A stretch of DNA of 64,000 nucleotides from Protopterus annectens (taxonomy: Eukaryota; Chordata; Ceratodontiformes; Protopteridae): the NCBI RefSeq assembly GCF_019279795.1, contig NC_056743.1:923819436-923883435 (forward strand), written 5' to 3'. Below the pieces are notes generated by a model, which saw nothing but the letters and a program-made list of their open reading frames with translations, ran no database searches and was not told the origin of the DNA. Shown one piece after another: positions 44,690 through 57,460 of the stretch; positions within the stretch are counted from its first letter, which is position 1; each line of letters opens with the position of its first letter. The position numbers were made by a program, and so were the translations under genes.

Positions 44690-45290
44690 TTGGATGCTCG
44701 AGACATTAGGAATATTATTGTTAAGAACTGGCCACTCATACAAAAGGAAAACGATTTTAAGCATCAGTTTGAAGGTCTACCATCTTGTACATACAAGAAC
44801 CGCCCTAACATCAAGAGGATTCTTGAGAGACCATTTAACAAGACACATAGTGGTAACCACAAGACCTATAAATGTGGTCAGTGTAAACAATATACATTTA
44901 CTGAAAACAATTACACTGGTCCATTATGGGACAAAATTAGTAAATGGCACGGAAATGGCAGATATTTCTGTTACACTTCTAAAGTTGTATATCTTGTTAG
45001 ATGTCAATCATGTACATCATCTTACATTGGCAAGACTAACAGCTCTTTGAACAGATATATCAGCACTTATATAGTATTATACTTGGCGAAGCATGCACTT
45101 GTGTGTGAGAAGTTCAGTATGTTCAAATTTTCTATCTTTGAGAAGATTGAAGGAGAAGATTAAAGTGGGAACTGGCAAACATTATTACTATGTAAAGAAC
45201 TGAACTGGCAGTTTCGATTAGATGCCACTAGTGTTCCGAGATTGAACGAAGCAGTCTCCATTATTAGCAAATTGAAGCATAGGGCTTCTA
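44690..45290 (+). pseudogene. PLE-3 GIY-YIG endonuclease domain
   Basis: The open frame 44690-45163 starts with ARDIRNIIVKNWPLIQKEN, has a C-x2-C pair (CGQCKQY), then the core VVYLVRCQSCTSSYIGKT and a Leu-Asn-Arg counterpart of the catalytic Arg block. A frameshift after EGED (about 45160) leads into WQFRLDATSVPRLNEAV, the PLE C-terminus, stopping near 45290. Confidence 0.85.
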
Positions 45291-45300
45291 AATAATGATT

Positions 45301-45655
45301 TTTTGGTGGACTGACAACAACTCATATTTTTTAATTTCTTAACAGTTGAATTTTATAAGCATTGTTTCTTTTAGCACAATATTTTTTATTAGTACCTGTC
45401 ACTTTAAACATTTTGGCAGGTTTGCTTGCTACATTGTTGCAGATTTCCTGTTTTAAACAGGGCGAGTGTCACTCAAGTTGCATATGGCATCTCAGCTTTT
45501 TAGGTATTTGAAAAACCAAAAACAGCTGAATAGGAAAACTCAGAACGTATTTAATAGTCACAAACTAAAAATAACAAGTATCCAGTTAGAACGTTAATCT
45601 CTAATCTTGAGACTGAATACGTTTAGCATCACCAAGAATTTATATAATACCTACT
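45301..45655. other. PLE-3 3' flank, otherwise unassigned
   Basis: AT-rich and non-coding; probably 3' UTR of PLE-3. No hammerhead-like core (CTGATGA) was found on either strand. Confidence 0.4.
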
Positions 45656-45899
45656 CATAGGATCATAGGATAACAGGAGATTACTAGACTAATGACCCTA
45701 GTGCCCTTCCAAGTCTAGCCAAAGTTTACCCTTATTTCCACGATCAGCACCTATCACCCCTGTCCAAGAGGGACACAGGTGGAACCCCTGGGGTGAACTT
45801 ACATTTACCCATTAAATCATCTAGATTGCGTTTGAAGAGAGCCAATGAGGTGTACTGCTTGACATGAAGCAGGCGTCTGTTCTATAGGTGTGGTAACCT

Positions 45900-48540
45900 C
45901 TGGGAGATAAATCAGTCCCTCCAGCAGGTTCTATTAATGTCACATACCAGGTTAAGGCCATTAGATAGAGTAACGCGTGTACCATTTGACTTACTGATAT
46001 GCAGCATTTCCAATAAAGCAGGGTGAAAGATTGCTTTATATGCCAGGCAGAGATCACCTCTGAGCAGTCTGTATGAAACAAAATAAAGTGACAGTGATTT
46101 CAGATGGTCCTCATAGGACAGATGCTGAAGACCTTGAATTTTTCTTGTGAGGAGCCTTTGTGGTCTCTCCAATTGCTGCAGGTGCTTGGAAAGGTAGATA
46201 CCAAAAGGAGCATTATACTCAATTATTGGTCTGATGAGGGAAGAGTACAGGGAGGTTGTAACTTCTTTTTTTCTGGAGGCAATGCCCTTACTTATGAGAT
46301 GAGCAATATAAAATGCCCTTCTTACAACTGTGGAGACATGGTGATCAAAGGTAAGGTTGCTGTCATCCTGCATGCCCGGGTCTCTCACCTCTGTATGCGT
46401 ACTTATGGTGTTGTTATTGATATGGTAGTTAGCAGGAACATCACTCTTACTGAAATGGATGACAATACATTTTCTTGCAATGAGTTTAACGCCATGACTT
46501 TGGCACCAGTCATTTCTTTGTGTAAGACCCTCTTGTCGTATGTTGACATAATTTGCAGATTCTATGATTGCTCCCAGTTTGCAGTCATCCACAAACTTTG
46601 TAAGCCACAGACCTTTAGTTTTTAGCTTGCACTTCAGAGAAATAGTTTACAAACAGTAGACGTCCCAGAAGTGATCCCTGTGGAACACCACTGGTTATAG
46701 GCCTGCTGTTGGAGGCGGATTCCCCTATTTTGACTATATGTGTTCTATCAGTGAGCCAGTAAGTGACCCATCTAATGATATATGGGTTGATACCCAGCTG
46801 GGTGAGTCTGTCAATTATGCCTGAGTGGAGGATAGTGTCAAAAGCCTTAGCTAAATCTGGGTAGGCTGTGTACACAGATTTCCCCTCAGCAAGGTCCTTG
46901 GTGACTGTCTCGAAGAAGTCCACCAGATTTAACAGGCATAATTGCCCTTTGACAAATCTAAATTGAGTAGGGTCAAGTGTTTGGAGGTTACCAATGTCTT
47001 TGTTGAAAATGTCCATGATGATTCTCTCCATGGCTTTGAAGATAAGGCTAGTCAGGATAATAGGTCTATAGTTCCCAGGGTCTGTGAAAGCACCACGTTT
47101 GTGCAAGGGGATAACGGTGGCCTTTTTCATTCAGCTGGGATGAAGCCAGTGCTTAGACTATGATTGAACAGAGTACCCAGTTGCATTGCTAATTCTTGTT
47201 TGAGCCCATGTAGGACACAGGCTAGGATGTTATCAGGTCCCATGGATGCTGTGTTTTTGACCTTAGAGAGGGCATTCACGGCCTGCTCTTTAGAGATACA
47301 GGGTAGAGGACAGGTGGTAGGGATGTGTCAGTGTAAGTGTGGCGGGGAAGGGGAAGTGAAGTTTTCATAGAACCTGCTGGCTAACAGGTTAGCAATATCC
47401 ACAGACTTGGTATATGTGGTAGTATTAACTACCAGTTCGGCACAAATCTGAGCCTTTTCTTTTTGGTTACAGATGTATCTGAAAACACCTTATGGTTGTC
47501 TTTTGTTGAGGAAGCTTGTTTGGATTCGTGGTTAGCTTTGGAGGACTTCACAAGGAGTCTTATTTGCTTGTTTAAGCTGAGGAGGGGATGTTTCCAGTTT
47601 GGGGCTTGCTCCCTCTTACTTGTAGACAGCAACTTCTTCCTCTTATTGTAAAGCCTGTTAATGGCAGTTGTCTACCAGACAGGTTTGCTCTTCCTCAAGG
47701 AGCTTGTTTTGGTCCTATCAGTTACGGCCACGTCAATGCAGTTGTTCAGGTGTTTGTATAAAGCATTTGTATAGAACTCGGCATAGTTGCCAGTTCCATC
47801 TGAGGGAGGAGGTCCAGTGAAGCTATTTATACCACCCTGTAAGAGGTTATAATCTGTTTTGGAGAAGTTTTTTAGTTTAGTTTTTGCTATGGGGGGGGGG
47901 ATCAGGTGTGACAGTAACTTCGAATGAGACTGATTTGTGGTCAGATCTCAGCAGAGAAGACCTCACAATGGGAGTGCTACAGTGGTCCCCCATACTGGTA
48001 ATAACCAGATCCAGGATGTTGGCACCCCTTGTGTGGGTATCAACTAGCTGGTCCAGGGCACTGGCAATGGAGTTAATAAAGATGAGGAACCTTTGGGCAG
48101 CTGAGTTTCTGTATGAGTAATTTCCCCAGTCAATGGATGGGTAAAAAAGTTGCCCAAAACCCTGGCATTTGGATGTATCTTGATAGACTCAAGTAGATCC
48201 AAATAGGCAGAGTGAGTGTCCTGATTCATGGAGGGGGTCCTGTAGCTGGCAATGACTTGAATAGGTGTCCTACCAACAGTTATTTGCACCTGAAGTATCT
48301 CCAGGGAATCATGCTGTCTAATCAATTTGGAGGTATATTTATTTTTAATGAGTATTGATACACCGCCTCCTTTAGTTTTCATGCCTTCAGTTTGTGGTCT
48401 GAACTTGTGGAAGGAGGTGTATAGCCCGATATGGCTGGGGTGCTTTCCACAGCCTTGAACCATGTCTCTGTGACTGCACAAATGTCTAGGTTTTCCAAGG
48501 TGAGAACTGCTTCCAATGAATGCAAAACCTTGAGGTTGTT
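45900..48540 (-). pseudogene. CR1-B copy 3 ORF2: endonuclease and reverse transcriptase
   Basis: Endonuclease: TKGGGVSILIKN (about 48370), then RVLGNFFT, where LGDFN has lost its Asp (about 48150). RT: ATVIPLHKRG, FRFVKGQLCLLNLVDFFETV (about 46940), AFDTILH, ITSGVPQGSLLGRLLFVNYF (about 46640-46690) and CKLGAIIESA, the YADD box itself lying across a frame break near 46590. The C-terminus reaches NRTCWRD at 45912. The element is inactive. Confidence 0.85.
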
Positions 48541-48599
48541 CTTAGATGGAGTTCTTACGTCGGGAATTTTGTCCTTGAGATAGTGCCTAAAAAGGCACT

Positions 48600-49470
48600 A
48601 TGGGGTGACAAGAGCCTTAGCCAGTGGCCAATATCCCAGGGGTGACAGATGAAGACCATCTCTGGCAATGCATCGAAGTCTGTCAATCATGTCATCCCAG
48701 GCTGACAGATACAGTATCCCCTTGGAAAGACATCAGAAACTAAGCCAATTATTGAAGTAAATCATTTTCCGTTTGTATTGAGGCATCATCCCAGGTGAAG
48801 GTAAAATTCTTTGTAAGGCTAGGGAAATACCAGGATGAGACACATAGTCTGAGAGCTCAATCATGTCTACTCTTCATATAGTCCAGAGGTACATCTCAGG
48901 TTGATCACACCAACATGGACTATGGCAGAGTCATAACAGTACCTGGTGCTGAGAGACTTGAGTGCATGTGTGAGGTGCATCCTGGCACCTGACAGACAGC
49001 TGACCGTGACCTTCTCCTTATCCAGCCTGGTGAGAGGGACATCTGTGTGTCTCACAATGGAATCACCTATGACTAATATGCTTGGTTTTGTGTTTTGCCT
49101 TAAGAGCTTGCAGGTGATATACCAGTAAGTGACCTATTATGTGTATTGTGCTCTGCAGAGGAAGTATTGCATGTAGCATTCTTGTGTTTGGCAGGTCTCT
49201 GGTGTTTAGGTATGTTTTTGGTGAGGACCTCCACATATATAGGTATGTAGGATGTGGGTTTGGGTAAAGTAGGAGATGAGGTGTGCATGCTGACAACCTG
49301 CTCATTGACATATGTACTGACTGGTGTGTGAGAGAGCATGGACTCAAGGTTCTTAATATAATTGCATCTCTTACATGGTGAGTTTGTGTGGTGTAAGAGC
49401 AGAGGGTTGTCGGTCAACATGAGGCAGTTACTACACTGTCTCAGGATGGTCATGTCAGCAATGGTCGCTG
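48600..49470 (-). pseudogene. CR1-B copy 3 ORF1: zinc motif plus esterase
   Basis: The 117-codon frame from 49453 carries CSNCLM and CKRCNY (the C-x2-C pairs), then a Thr/Pro/His-rich linker. After a frameshift the esterase reads GDSIVRHTDVPLTRL (about 49045), then VHVGVINLRC, where the catalytic Asn-Asp pair of GVND is replaced by Ile-Asn, and a damaged DGLHLSP near 48645. Loss of the GVND pair would inactivate the esterase. Confidence 0.8.
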
Positions 49471-50039
49471 GAGAAACTGTTGGAAATTATGCATCCATAG
49501 TGCTGGGTAAATGTATATGTTCGGGAAGAGAGGTCACACTTAGGAGTGGCTAGTGGGTTTGAGGTGTGTTTGAACCTCTGAGGCTAGGCTTAGTGTTCTA
49601 CCTGACAGTAGATCTGAGCAGTGAAAAACCTCTGGAGGATGACAAGCAAAGTGCTAAGGAAACAAATTAACAAGCAAATCTTTCAGTATCTCAGTGAAGA
49701 GCTGGTTTTAGTGCTCAAGTGATTCAAAGCAGTCTAGATTCCGTAACACTGAATCTAGTCTATGCTAAGTGCAGAGGTATTTGAAGTGCTTAAAATCACA
49801 GTCACAACAGCAAAAAAAAAAAAAGTATAAATTAGCACTCAGTAGAACAATGTTTTCAATGTAATCAGTGTACTAACAGGCAATAATAAAATAAGTGGTA
49901 GAAATGCAATTGAACACTTTTAAGAACAGCAACAAAAGCAAAATAAAGTATTAAGGTAGGAAAAGGCACAGTATAAGTACAGTAAAACACAGTAAAAGCA
50001 GCTGAATAGAGTGTAAATTTCTTTTTCAAGGTTAAGAGC

Positions 50040-51250
50040 TAAGGGGGTGGGCCTTCCCAAATAGTCTCACTGTACTCAGTATAGACAGCTGATGAGATGT
50101 GACTGGAAGGAGTGCCAATGACAAATTTATAATAAGAGGTGGTGTAAACCAAAAACCAGAAAGGTATAAGAACACAACAAAAATAGGGTGGGAGGGAGCA
50201 AAAATCAAATGGAGCCAGCCAGACTAAGTGTTCACAAGTGAAACAGAAACCAGCTGAATACACAGACTATGCAACACTAAACAAAGAATTATTAAATATC
50301 ACTGAAACAGTTATAGCAAGTGCAAAAAATATACTTATATCAGCTTTGTATGTCAGATGGTGTTAGAAGATTAGTGTTTTAACCCTTTGTGTTTTAGGAA
50401 AGCAACAAAATCTTCTCTGTTGTTTAATCCTGACGGATAACAAGCATTAAGCATTAAGTTTAACTTGCCATAAATATTCTTTCCACCCTAATTCTTCCTC
50501 AGCATCAAACTTATTGTCATACCTTGCAACATAATCTAATACAATACATTTAAAATCTACTTTACATTTGGATGAAATATAATGCTTGCTTAAACCATTT
50601 TTGTCTTTACCAGTTGATATTGCATATTTGTGCTCATATATTCTCTTGTAAATCTCTATGTTCTACCAACATAAAATGACTGACAGGGCATGCAAACAGC
50701 TAAATATACAACAAACTTAGATTTGCAAGTAAATCTGTCTCTGATTTTGATCAGCATGTTGTTCACCCTTATTTCTTCTATTCTTCTGTATAAATAGTTA
50801 CAAAAATTACAGTTGAGACATTTGAACATCCCTGTTTTTACACTGCTGTTCAATGGTAAGCTTAAGTTTTTTTGAAAAAGATTCTTGAAACTCTTGCTGT
50901 TTTCTGTACAAATATAGGCTTGTTGCCAATTGCTTTAGTTATTTCTGAACAACTGCTAATAATATTCCAATTTCTTCTGCTTACTTGATCTCTAGTACAA
51001 ACAATAATCAACATTTTTGTTGTTCACGTTCTCACTGACTTTAGTTTTCCTAATACTGCATACTTCTTTCAATTTATTTTGTACCATCTCTATTGGATAA
51101 CCTCTGTGGATAAATATGTTGCTTACGCTCTTACTTTCTTTTAGAAAGTCCCCATCCTTTTTGGTGAGCCTATTTACTCTCATTAAATGCCCCTTCACTA
51201 TATTTTGCTTAGTTCTGATGGGATGCATACTACAATAGTCTAAAAAAGAA
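50040..51250 (-). mobile_element. Penelope-like element (PLE-4), 5'-truncated
   Basis: The minus strand starts in the RT thumb (MHPIRTKQNIVKGHLMRVNR, 51228) and continues through IHRGYPIEMV, a C-x2-C pair (CLNCNFC, about 50810), and the GIY-YIG core FVVYLAVCMPCQSFYVGRT (about 50660-50715). It then passes a frameshift to RIYEHKYA and EYLWQVKLNA (about 50465-50495). The lower limit is approximate because the 3' UTR merges into the CR1-B 5' UTR. The family is distinct from PLE-2 and PLE-3. Confidence 0.8.
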
Positions 51251-52130
51251 TTGTTTTAAAGCACTCAATTTTAGTTTGTTTTGGTTTTATTAATAAAGTA
51301 ACATTGGATTCCCTATGCTGGTACGATTGTTTATTTGGATTATTAATAGTGGTTATGTGCGATCGGTGTGGTCGCTTGCCTGGTTGCCTGGTTGGATTCA
51401 TTTGATTTAAGTAAGTGTTAGGGACATCCAGTCTTCTGTGTGTATTTTAGCCAGCATAGTGACTAGTCTGAAGACAAGTGCTTCAGTGACCTAGTTTGTA
51501 AGCAACAGCATTATAGTCGGTACATCGTCCTCCACTGACATCCTGCTGGTCAGCTTTTATTGTCTACTTCCTAACAGGCACTGACATTTACTCATACTGC
51601 TTTTACTCAAAATATTTCTTTCTCTTACATTTTCTTCACTTCTTCTAGACTTGCTATTCCCGTTACTTACACTTATATTCCCCTGTCTTTCTTTAGTGGA
51701 ACTGCATGCCTTCAAGGAAATCACCCTTGGTCTCCCCCCTTCCTTTCTTATTTCTCTTTGCCTGTGACAGTTATTAAACCACTTTCAGCTCTGAGCTAGT
51801 GATTGACTTAGTGCCCTCAAATGTTTCTTTAGTGAGTTCTTATTTTGCTATAAAAGTGTCCCTGCAAGCAAATAGCTATGTATGTAACACTGAAGTCTGC
51901 AGTTTATGCACCAGTCTGTGGGCTATATTTTTATGTAAATTATAAATATTATGGCAGCCTAAAACAAAGAATTTCGTCCACTATAACAGCTCCATTTTCT
52001 TGGACCACAGCAGTTCCATTGGTACTTAATCCTTTAATGTGCTCCCTTTATTGTTTTTAGCAGTCCACCATCTCCCTCCCTTCCTTAAGTTTATTAGTCT
52101 TCTTGTGTAACCACTTTTAGTTCTGAGGCA
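51251..52130. other. Unassigned sequence
   Basis: No frame or repeat is supported. It may include the upstream part of the L2-like element that follows. Confidence 0.4.
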
Positions 52131-53231
52131 GTATTTTTCTCCTTCATTCTTGCTTACTTTTTCTCATTGTTTTTGCTGATCTGTGAGGGTTGGGGTAGCC
52201 ATTGGACCTGCAAAAGTCCATAGAAACATTCTTACATTACCAGTTGTTCAAACAATCAAGTGCAATTTTTTACTGTTGTCACCATTAGTCAGGTCAAGGT
52301 GATAATAGACTAATTCTCCTACTAAGACTGTGTCTTAGAACAACAAAATCAAGATTTTCATCTACTAGCACAGATGCCTTTTAAACTGCATTGTTCTTTT
52401 TACTCATCTCTCTTTCAGCAGCTGTGTGGCTGTTTAAGTTCAGTCAGTGATGTTCTTTGCCAGGTTTTCAACCTGCTTCATTTTTCTTCGCTAACGCTCA
52501 GGCTCACTCCACTCCCCTACCTTACCCACAATTCCCACCCACCCCCCTTACTCTACATTTACACTTCCATAGCACCACACATATTCCTCAAACCAGCACC
52601 ATTAGTTCTCTTCAAAAGAAAAACAATCAACATAATTACTCCCAATAGTAACACCCATTCTAGTTTACCACCCAAGACTCTATAATTGTCTTAATCCTTG
52701 CCTCCTTTAACTATCAGATTACATCTTTACAACTAACCCAGTACTGTTCTAACATTTTTTAATCCTAATTTACAACAAAAATAAACCCAAGTTAAATAAA
52801 ATGTCCACAACTCAGATTATTTTATTATTTCTCCTCACTCTACTACCCTTCATCACCAGTTATCAAATCCACCTCCTGCAAATACTTAGGACTTCAGTCC
52901 TCACAAAGAATATCAACATCTACCCAGCATGTTTTTCTCCATAACACCCTATCTCAACAAACAAACCATATCTGATTATTTATCTATAAATATCTCAAAA
53001 CGAAGTATCCAAATTTACGATAAAATACCAAACCAAGACCAAAATATAACTGTCCAAACTCTTCCCTGTGTGAAACATCAATTCAAAATATTAGTGGAGA
53101 TATTCACCCTTACCCAGGTTCCACTGTTCATAAAACCATTACTTTCAAACCCAAAATAAACCAGTCACCTAATACATCTCAACAAAAAACAGAATCAGAA
53201 TCCAAACTCATCTGACTAAATATGAACCTAA
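52131..53231 (+). mobile_element. L2-like LINE 'X', 5' part (UTR and possible ORF1)
   Basis: A pyrimidine-rich segment (about 52480-52560, with cccacccaccccc) resembles 60650-60720 in the L2-like element Y. It is followed by Asn/Thr/Pro-rich open frames (52374-52685 and 52929-53159) that may be ORF1. Endonuclease sequence of a matching LINE begins on the other side of the CR1-A at 58441, which suggests one element split by CR1-A. No shared target duplication was found, so this link is inference. Confidence 0.35.
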
Positions 53232-53351
53232 GTTCATAGGTTCATAGGTTCATACTAGGCTATCTGCCCTAGGGCATTTATAAGCCTAGCCAGAATGTGT
53301 TTGGCTTTCGCCACCCATTTTAAATTTATTTTGCTATGCCCTTTTTCGAGG

Positions 53352-56210
53352 TTAGTATACTGTGCCTCTGTCTAACAGTGACACAGAAGTGATACCCAGG
53401 GTAAACCTACGATCTCCCATCCACTCATCAAGATTCCTCTTGAAGAGAGTCAATGAGGGACTCTGCCAAACCTGGACTGGGATTTTATTCCAGAGTGAAG
53501 GGAGCCTCTGGGTTATGAATCTGTCCCTCCAGCATGTCCTATTTATTTCAGTGCTGAGGTTCAAGTCTCTCGAGCGCGTAGCTCGATGGGATTTGGATTT
53601 TCTGAGGTGCAGCATGTCCATTAATTCCGGGTTGGACATGGCTTTATACGTCAGGCATGGTTTGCCTCTGAACAGGCGGTATGCCACTGAGTAGAGCTGG
53701 AGTTTCTTTAACCGGGCAGCATATGGCATCTGTTTGAGCCCTTTGATCCTCTTGGTGAGGTACTTTTGGGGTCTTTCCAGTTGCTGCAGGTGTCTGGTAA
53801 GGTACATCCCAAAAGGGGCATTGTACTCAATTATGGGCCTGATGAGGGATGAGTAAAGAGGCACGATGACCTCCCCTGATCTAGATGTGAATCCCTTCAT
53901 GATTAGGTGGGCTATATAAAATGTTTTTCTAACCACTTTGGCCACATGGTTGTCAAATGAGAGACTGCTATCAACTTGGGTCCTCAGGTCCCTAATTACT
54001 TCTTCTGTACTTAATGGATTACCACCTATGTGGTAATTTGTGGGCACTTTGTTTTTGCCAAAGGGGATGACTATACACTTTTTGGCATTTAGCTTGAGGC
54101 CATGGCTCTGGCACCAGTTGTCTGTTTCTATGAGGCCCTTTTGGAGAATGCTTGTGTCGGCTGGAGAGTCGATTATGGCGCCCAGTTTGCAGTCATCTGC
54201 GAACTTGGTCAGCCACAGTCCTTCCGTGTTGGCCTGTACCTCTGAGAAATATATACCGAACAAGAGAGGTCCCAGGGCTGAGCCTTGTGGGACACCACTT
54301 GTAACTGGTTTGGAGTCTGACATGGCTCCAGCAATTCTAACCATGTGGGTTCTGTCCTTGAGCCAGTTTGCAATCCATCTAGTGACATAGGGGTTTATAT
54401 TTTAGCTGGTGAGATTATCTATAATGCCCAAGTGGGGTATTGTATCGAAGGCTTTTGCGAGGTCCAGGTAGACTGTGTGGACCACCTTCCCCTCGTCAAT
54501 CACCTTGGTGACTGTTTCAAAGAAATCAACCAGGTTTAAGAGGCAGGATCTGCCCTTAACAAAGCTGAACTGGGTAGGATCCAGTGTCTGTAGGTCCCCA
54601 ATATCTTTATTTATGAGGTCCATGATGATCCTTTCCATAGCTTTGCAGACCAAGCTAGTCAGGGTTATGGGGCGATAGTTTCCAGGATCCGTTGAGGCAC
54701 CACCTTTATGGAGAGGGACCACTGTTGCTGCATGCCACTCTTTGGGCAAATATCCTGTAGTAAGGCTGAGATTGAACAGTAGTTTTATGTATGGGTTTAG
54801 CTCTTTTTGGAGTTCATGTAGGATGCAGCCCAGGACACTGTCTGGTCCCATTGATGCTGTGTTTTTTGCTTTGGAGAGGGCGGCTCTTACCTGAGCATCT
54901 GAGATGTCAGGGGGGCAGCACTATGCTGGGATAGATATTTGCCCTTTTGGTGGGAGGGAGTTTGCACTGAACCTGTCAGCTAGGATGTTGGCAATGTCTG
55001 TGGGTTCAGTGTATTTTTTGTCATTTTGGACTAATTCTGAGAATATCTGGGAATTACCACCCAGGTTCCTAACATAACTAAAGAAAGCCTTGTGATTATC
55101 CTTAGTGTCCTGTGCAATTTTTCTCTCAAGCTGGCCTTAGACAATTTTATGAGTGCCCGTAGTTTTTGCTAATACTGATCAGTGATGTCTTCCCTTTTGG
55201 GATTTTGCTCTATCATTTAGTAGCTTCCTCCTTCTATTGTATAGTTTGTTTATGGCTGGGGTCCACCAGACAGGACGTCTGCCTTTGGAGGATTGGGTCT
55301 TGGTTTTATTTGGGATCGCATGATCCATGCATTCCTGAAGGTGTTCATAGAATGCGTTTATAAAGGATTCTGCGGTCTGGGCCGTATTTTCCACAGGCCC
55401 GGGGGCTTTGAAGGATTCCAACTCGGTTTTGAGGAGTGTGAAATTTGCTTTAGAGAAGTTTTTCACTGTGGTTTTCTGGGCAGGGGGTGGGGTCGGGATG
55501 TGAATATCCAGTGAGATTAGTTTATGGTCTGATCTTACCAGTGAGGGATACACTTCTGGTCTGGAGCACAGAGTCCCCATGTTGGTGATGATTAGGTCCA
55601 GTATGTTTTCCCCTCTTGTGGGATTGGTAACAAGTTGTTCCATAGAATTTGAGTTTATAAATTCTAGGAACCTTTGGGCTAGGGTGTTGGAGCTAGAGTA
55701 ATGCTCCCAGTCTATGTTTGGGTAGTTGAAGTCGCCCAATATAATGGTGTTTGGAGAGAACTTCATATTTTCCAGTGTTCTCAGAAAGGCTGAGTGGGTT
55801 CCTGGGTTTGGGAGGATGGTCTGTAGCAGGCTATAAACTGGAAGGCAGTTTTACCCACTGTTAGTTGCACATGGATAGTCTCTGATGCTTCGTGCTTTGC
55901 CACCAACCTGGAGGTGTGGGTATCTTTGATGAATATCGATACTCCCCCTCCTTTTGTGGTTCGGTCCAAGTTTTGGGGCCGAAAAGCATGGCATGAGGTA
56001 TAACCTGGTAGTGCTGGGGTGCTCTCAGGAGCTCTGAACCAGGTTTCTGTTACTGCACAGATATCGATGTTCACCATGCTAAGGAGAGTTTCGAGTGCAT
56101 GCATCTTGAGGTTTAGACTTCTGGCGTTGAGTAGCATTACTCTTAGTTTCTTATTCCTTGTGATACCTATGGAGGTGGGTTTGTCTTTTGAGCCTTGCCT
56201 AAAAAAGGCA
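53352..56210 (-). pseudogene. CR1-A copy 2 ORF2: endonuclease and reverse transcriptase
   Basis: Endonuclease residues are intact: VTETWF (Glu), GGGVSIFIKD, IILGDFNYPNIDWEHY (Asp) and VRSDHKLISL (the final Asp-His). RT blocks: GPDSVLGCILHE, VVPLHKGGASTDPGNYRPIT, FSFVKGRSCLLNLVDFFETV, YLDLAKAFDTIPH, VTSGVPQGSALGPLLFGIYF (about 54260-54320) and TKFADDCKLGA (about 54180-54215). The C-terminal region includes NRTCWRDRFITQRLPSLWNK. Breaks at about 55775, 54870 and 54400 (an in-frame stop) divide an otherwise good ORF of about 950 codons. Confidence 0.9.
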
Positions 56211-57140
56211 CTATGGGGGTAGCAAGAGCCTTTGCCAATACCCGAAAGCCCAGGGGTGACAGGTGCAAGCCATCCGTAGCGAAGCATCGTGGCTTGTCGA
56301 GCATATCATCCCAAGCTGACAGGCATTGGATCCCCTTTGAATGACACCAGTACTTAAGCCAATTGTTGAAATTGATCATCTTGTCTTCATATTGTGGCAT
56401 CATTCTTGGTGAGGGTAAGAAGCTACTCAAGGTCAGGGTCATACCGGCCTGGGCTACATGCTCAGAGAGCTCCTTTATGTCTCTTTTCATGTAGTCCAGG
56501 GAGGTACATCTCAGGTCATTCACACCAGCATGGACAGTGACTGAGTCATATTTGTACTTGCCTTGGAGGGACCTGAGTGCTTGTGTTATGTGGCGGATCC
56601 TAGTGCCCGATAGGCTGCTCACCGTGACCCTCTCCTTGTTGAGCCTGGTGAGCGGGACATCAGTGTGCCTGACGATAGAGTCACCTATTACAAGTGTATC
56701 AGGTGTGTTGTTTAGTCTTAAGGGCTGTGACTGTTCGGCACACTGGCTTTGTGAGATATGTGCTGCACGTGTTTTGTTTTGGGGTAGTGGTTGCTTGGGT
56801 GTCTGCTTTGGAGGTCTCTGCTGCTTAGGCAGATCTTTATTTAGAGCCTCCGAGTATGTTTTGTGTGATTATGTGTTTGGTTTGCTGTCGTGGTAGGTCT
56901 ATGTGAGACTGGAATTGTAGTGAGTGTGGTTTCCTTCTCCTCCTGACTGGTTATGCCAGTACTGAGTTGAGAGAGCTTAGCCTCCAGTTTGGCTATATGG
57001 TTGCATCTCTCACATGTGTTGGAATTTGTTGGGAGGAGGAGAGGGTTGTCTGTGTACATGAGGCAGTTGTAACATTGCCTCAAGATTCCCAGATTCACAA
57101 GCTGGACCAGAGAGGAGATTGACAACTGACCTTTGGACAT
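56167..57140 (-). pseudogene. CR1-A copy 2 ORF1: zinc motif plus SGNH esterase
   Basis: The start is MSKGQLSISSL. The zinc motif is CYNC...CERC, followed by a helix (AKLEAKLSQ), a Thr/His-rich linker, a frameshift near 56850, and the esterase: GDSIVRH (about 56684), VHAGVNDLRC (about 56510) and DGLHLSP (about 56262). All four SGNH blocks are intact at the residue level. The ORF ends at about 56167, just after the start of ORF2. Confidence 0.85.
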
Positions 57141-57460
57141 GCTAGAATAATATTGGGAATTCCTTAATAATTGAAAACAAGGGCCAGTGGGGAGTGAGGG
57201 TGTAGTGCTTTTAATTTTTAGTGCTGACTTATATAATTGCTTTAGTGAGCAAGTGCCAGGTAACTTAAGTGCAATGTGTTACAGGTAACTTAAATGCAAA
57301 ACGACAAACAGTAACTTTCTTTCAAGTGAAACAAGGAAATAAGTACAGTAAGCAATGCAGATATCACTAGTGATCCACAGAAGCGCTGAGAAGCCGCATA
57401 TTAGGTGGAATTAGCGTTCCAGGGAAATAACAAGCAAACAAACAACAAGCATATAAACAA

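Larger units (their letters stand above)
43354..45300 (+). mobile_element. Penelope-like element (PLE-3): RT and GIY-YIG, hit by a SINE
   Basis: The plus strand encodes most of a PLE polyprotein. RT blocks run from GPPLSPIA (about 43419) to the thumb, with a V-SINE at about 43998-44290 between MDDFISEIEKS and FLDLEIMYGD. The linker and GIY-YIG domain follow. The start is truncated and the 3' end is not clear; no hammerhead-like motif was found in the 3' flank. There are several frameshifts. Confidence 0.8.
45656..50035 (-). mobile_element. CR1 family B, copy 3 (near full length)
   Basis: On the minus strand: a 5' UTR of about 500 bp, ORF1, ORF2, a 3' UTR and the terminal octamer TATGATCC (plus-strand ggatcata at 45656-45672). 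The 5' UTR shares words such as cttttaagaacagcaacaaa and acagtaaaagcag with the CR1-A 5' UTR at 58350-58410, so the two families are related over their whole length. It has many frame breaks. Confidence 0.85.

Noticed and set aside
45301..45655. Third hammerhead motif in the 3' flank of PLE-3
   Set aside because: No CTGATGA followed by a stem and GAAA was found on either strand.
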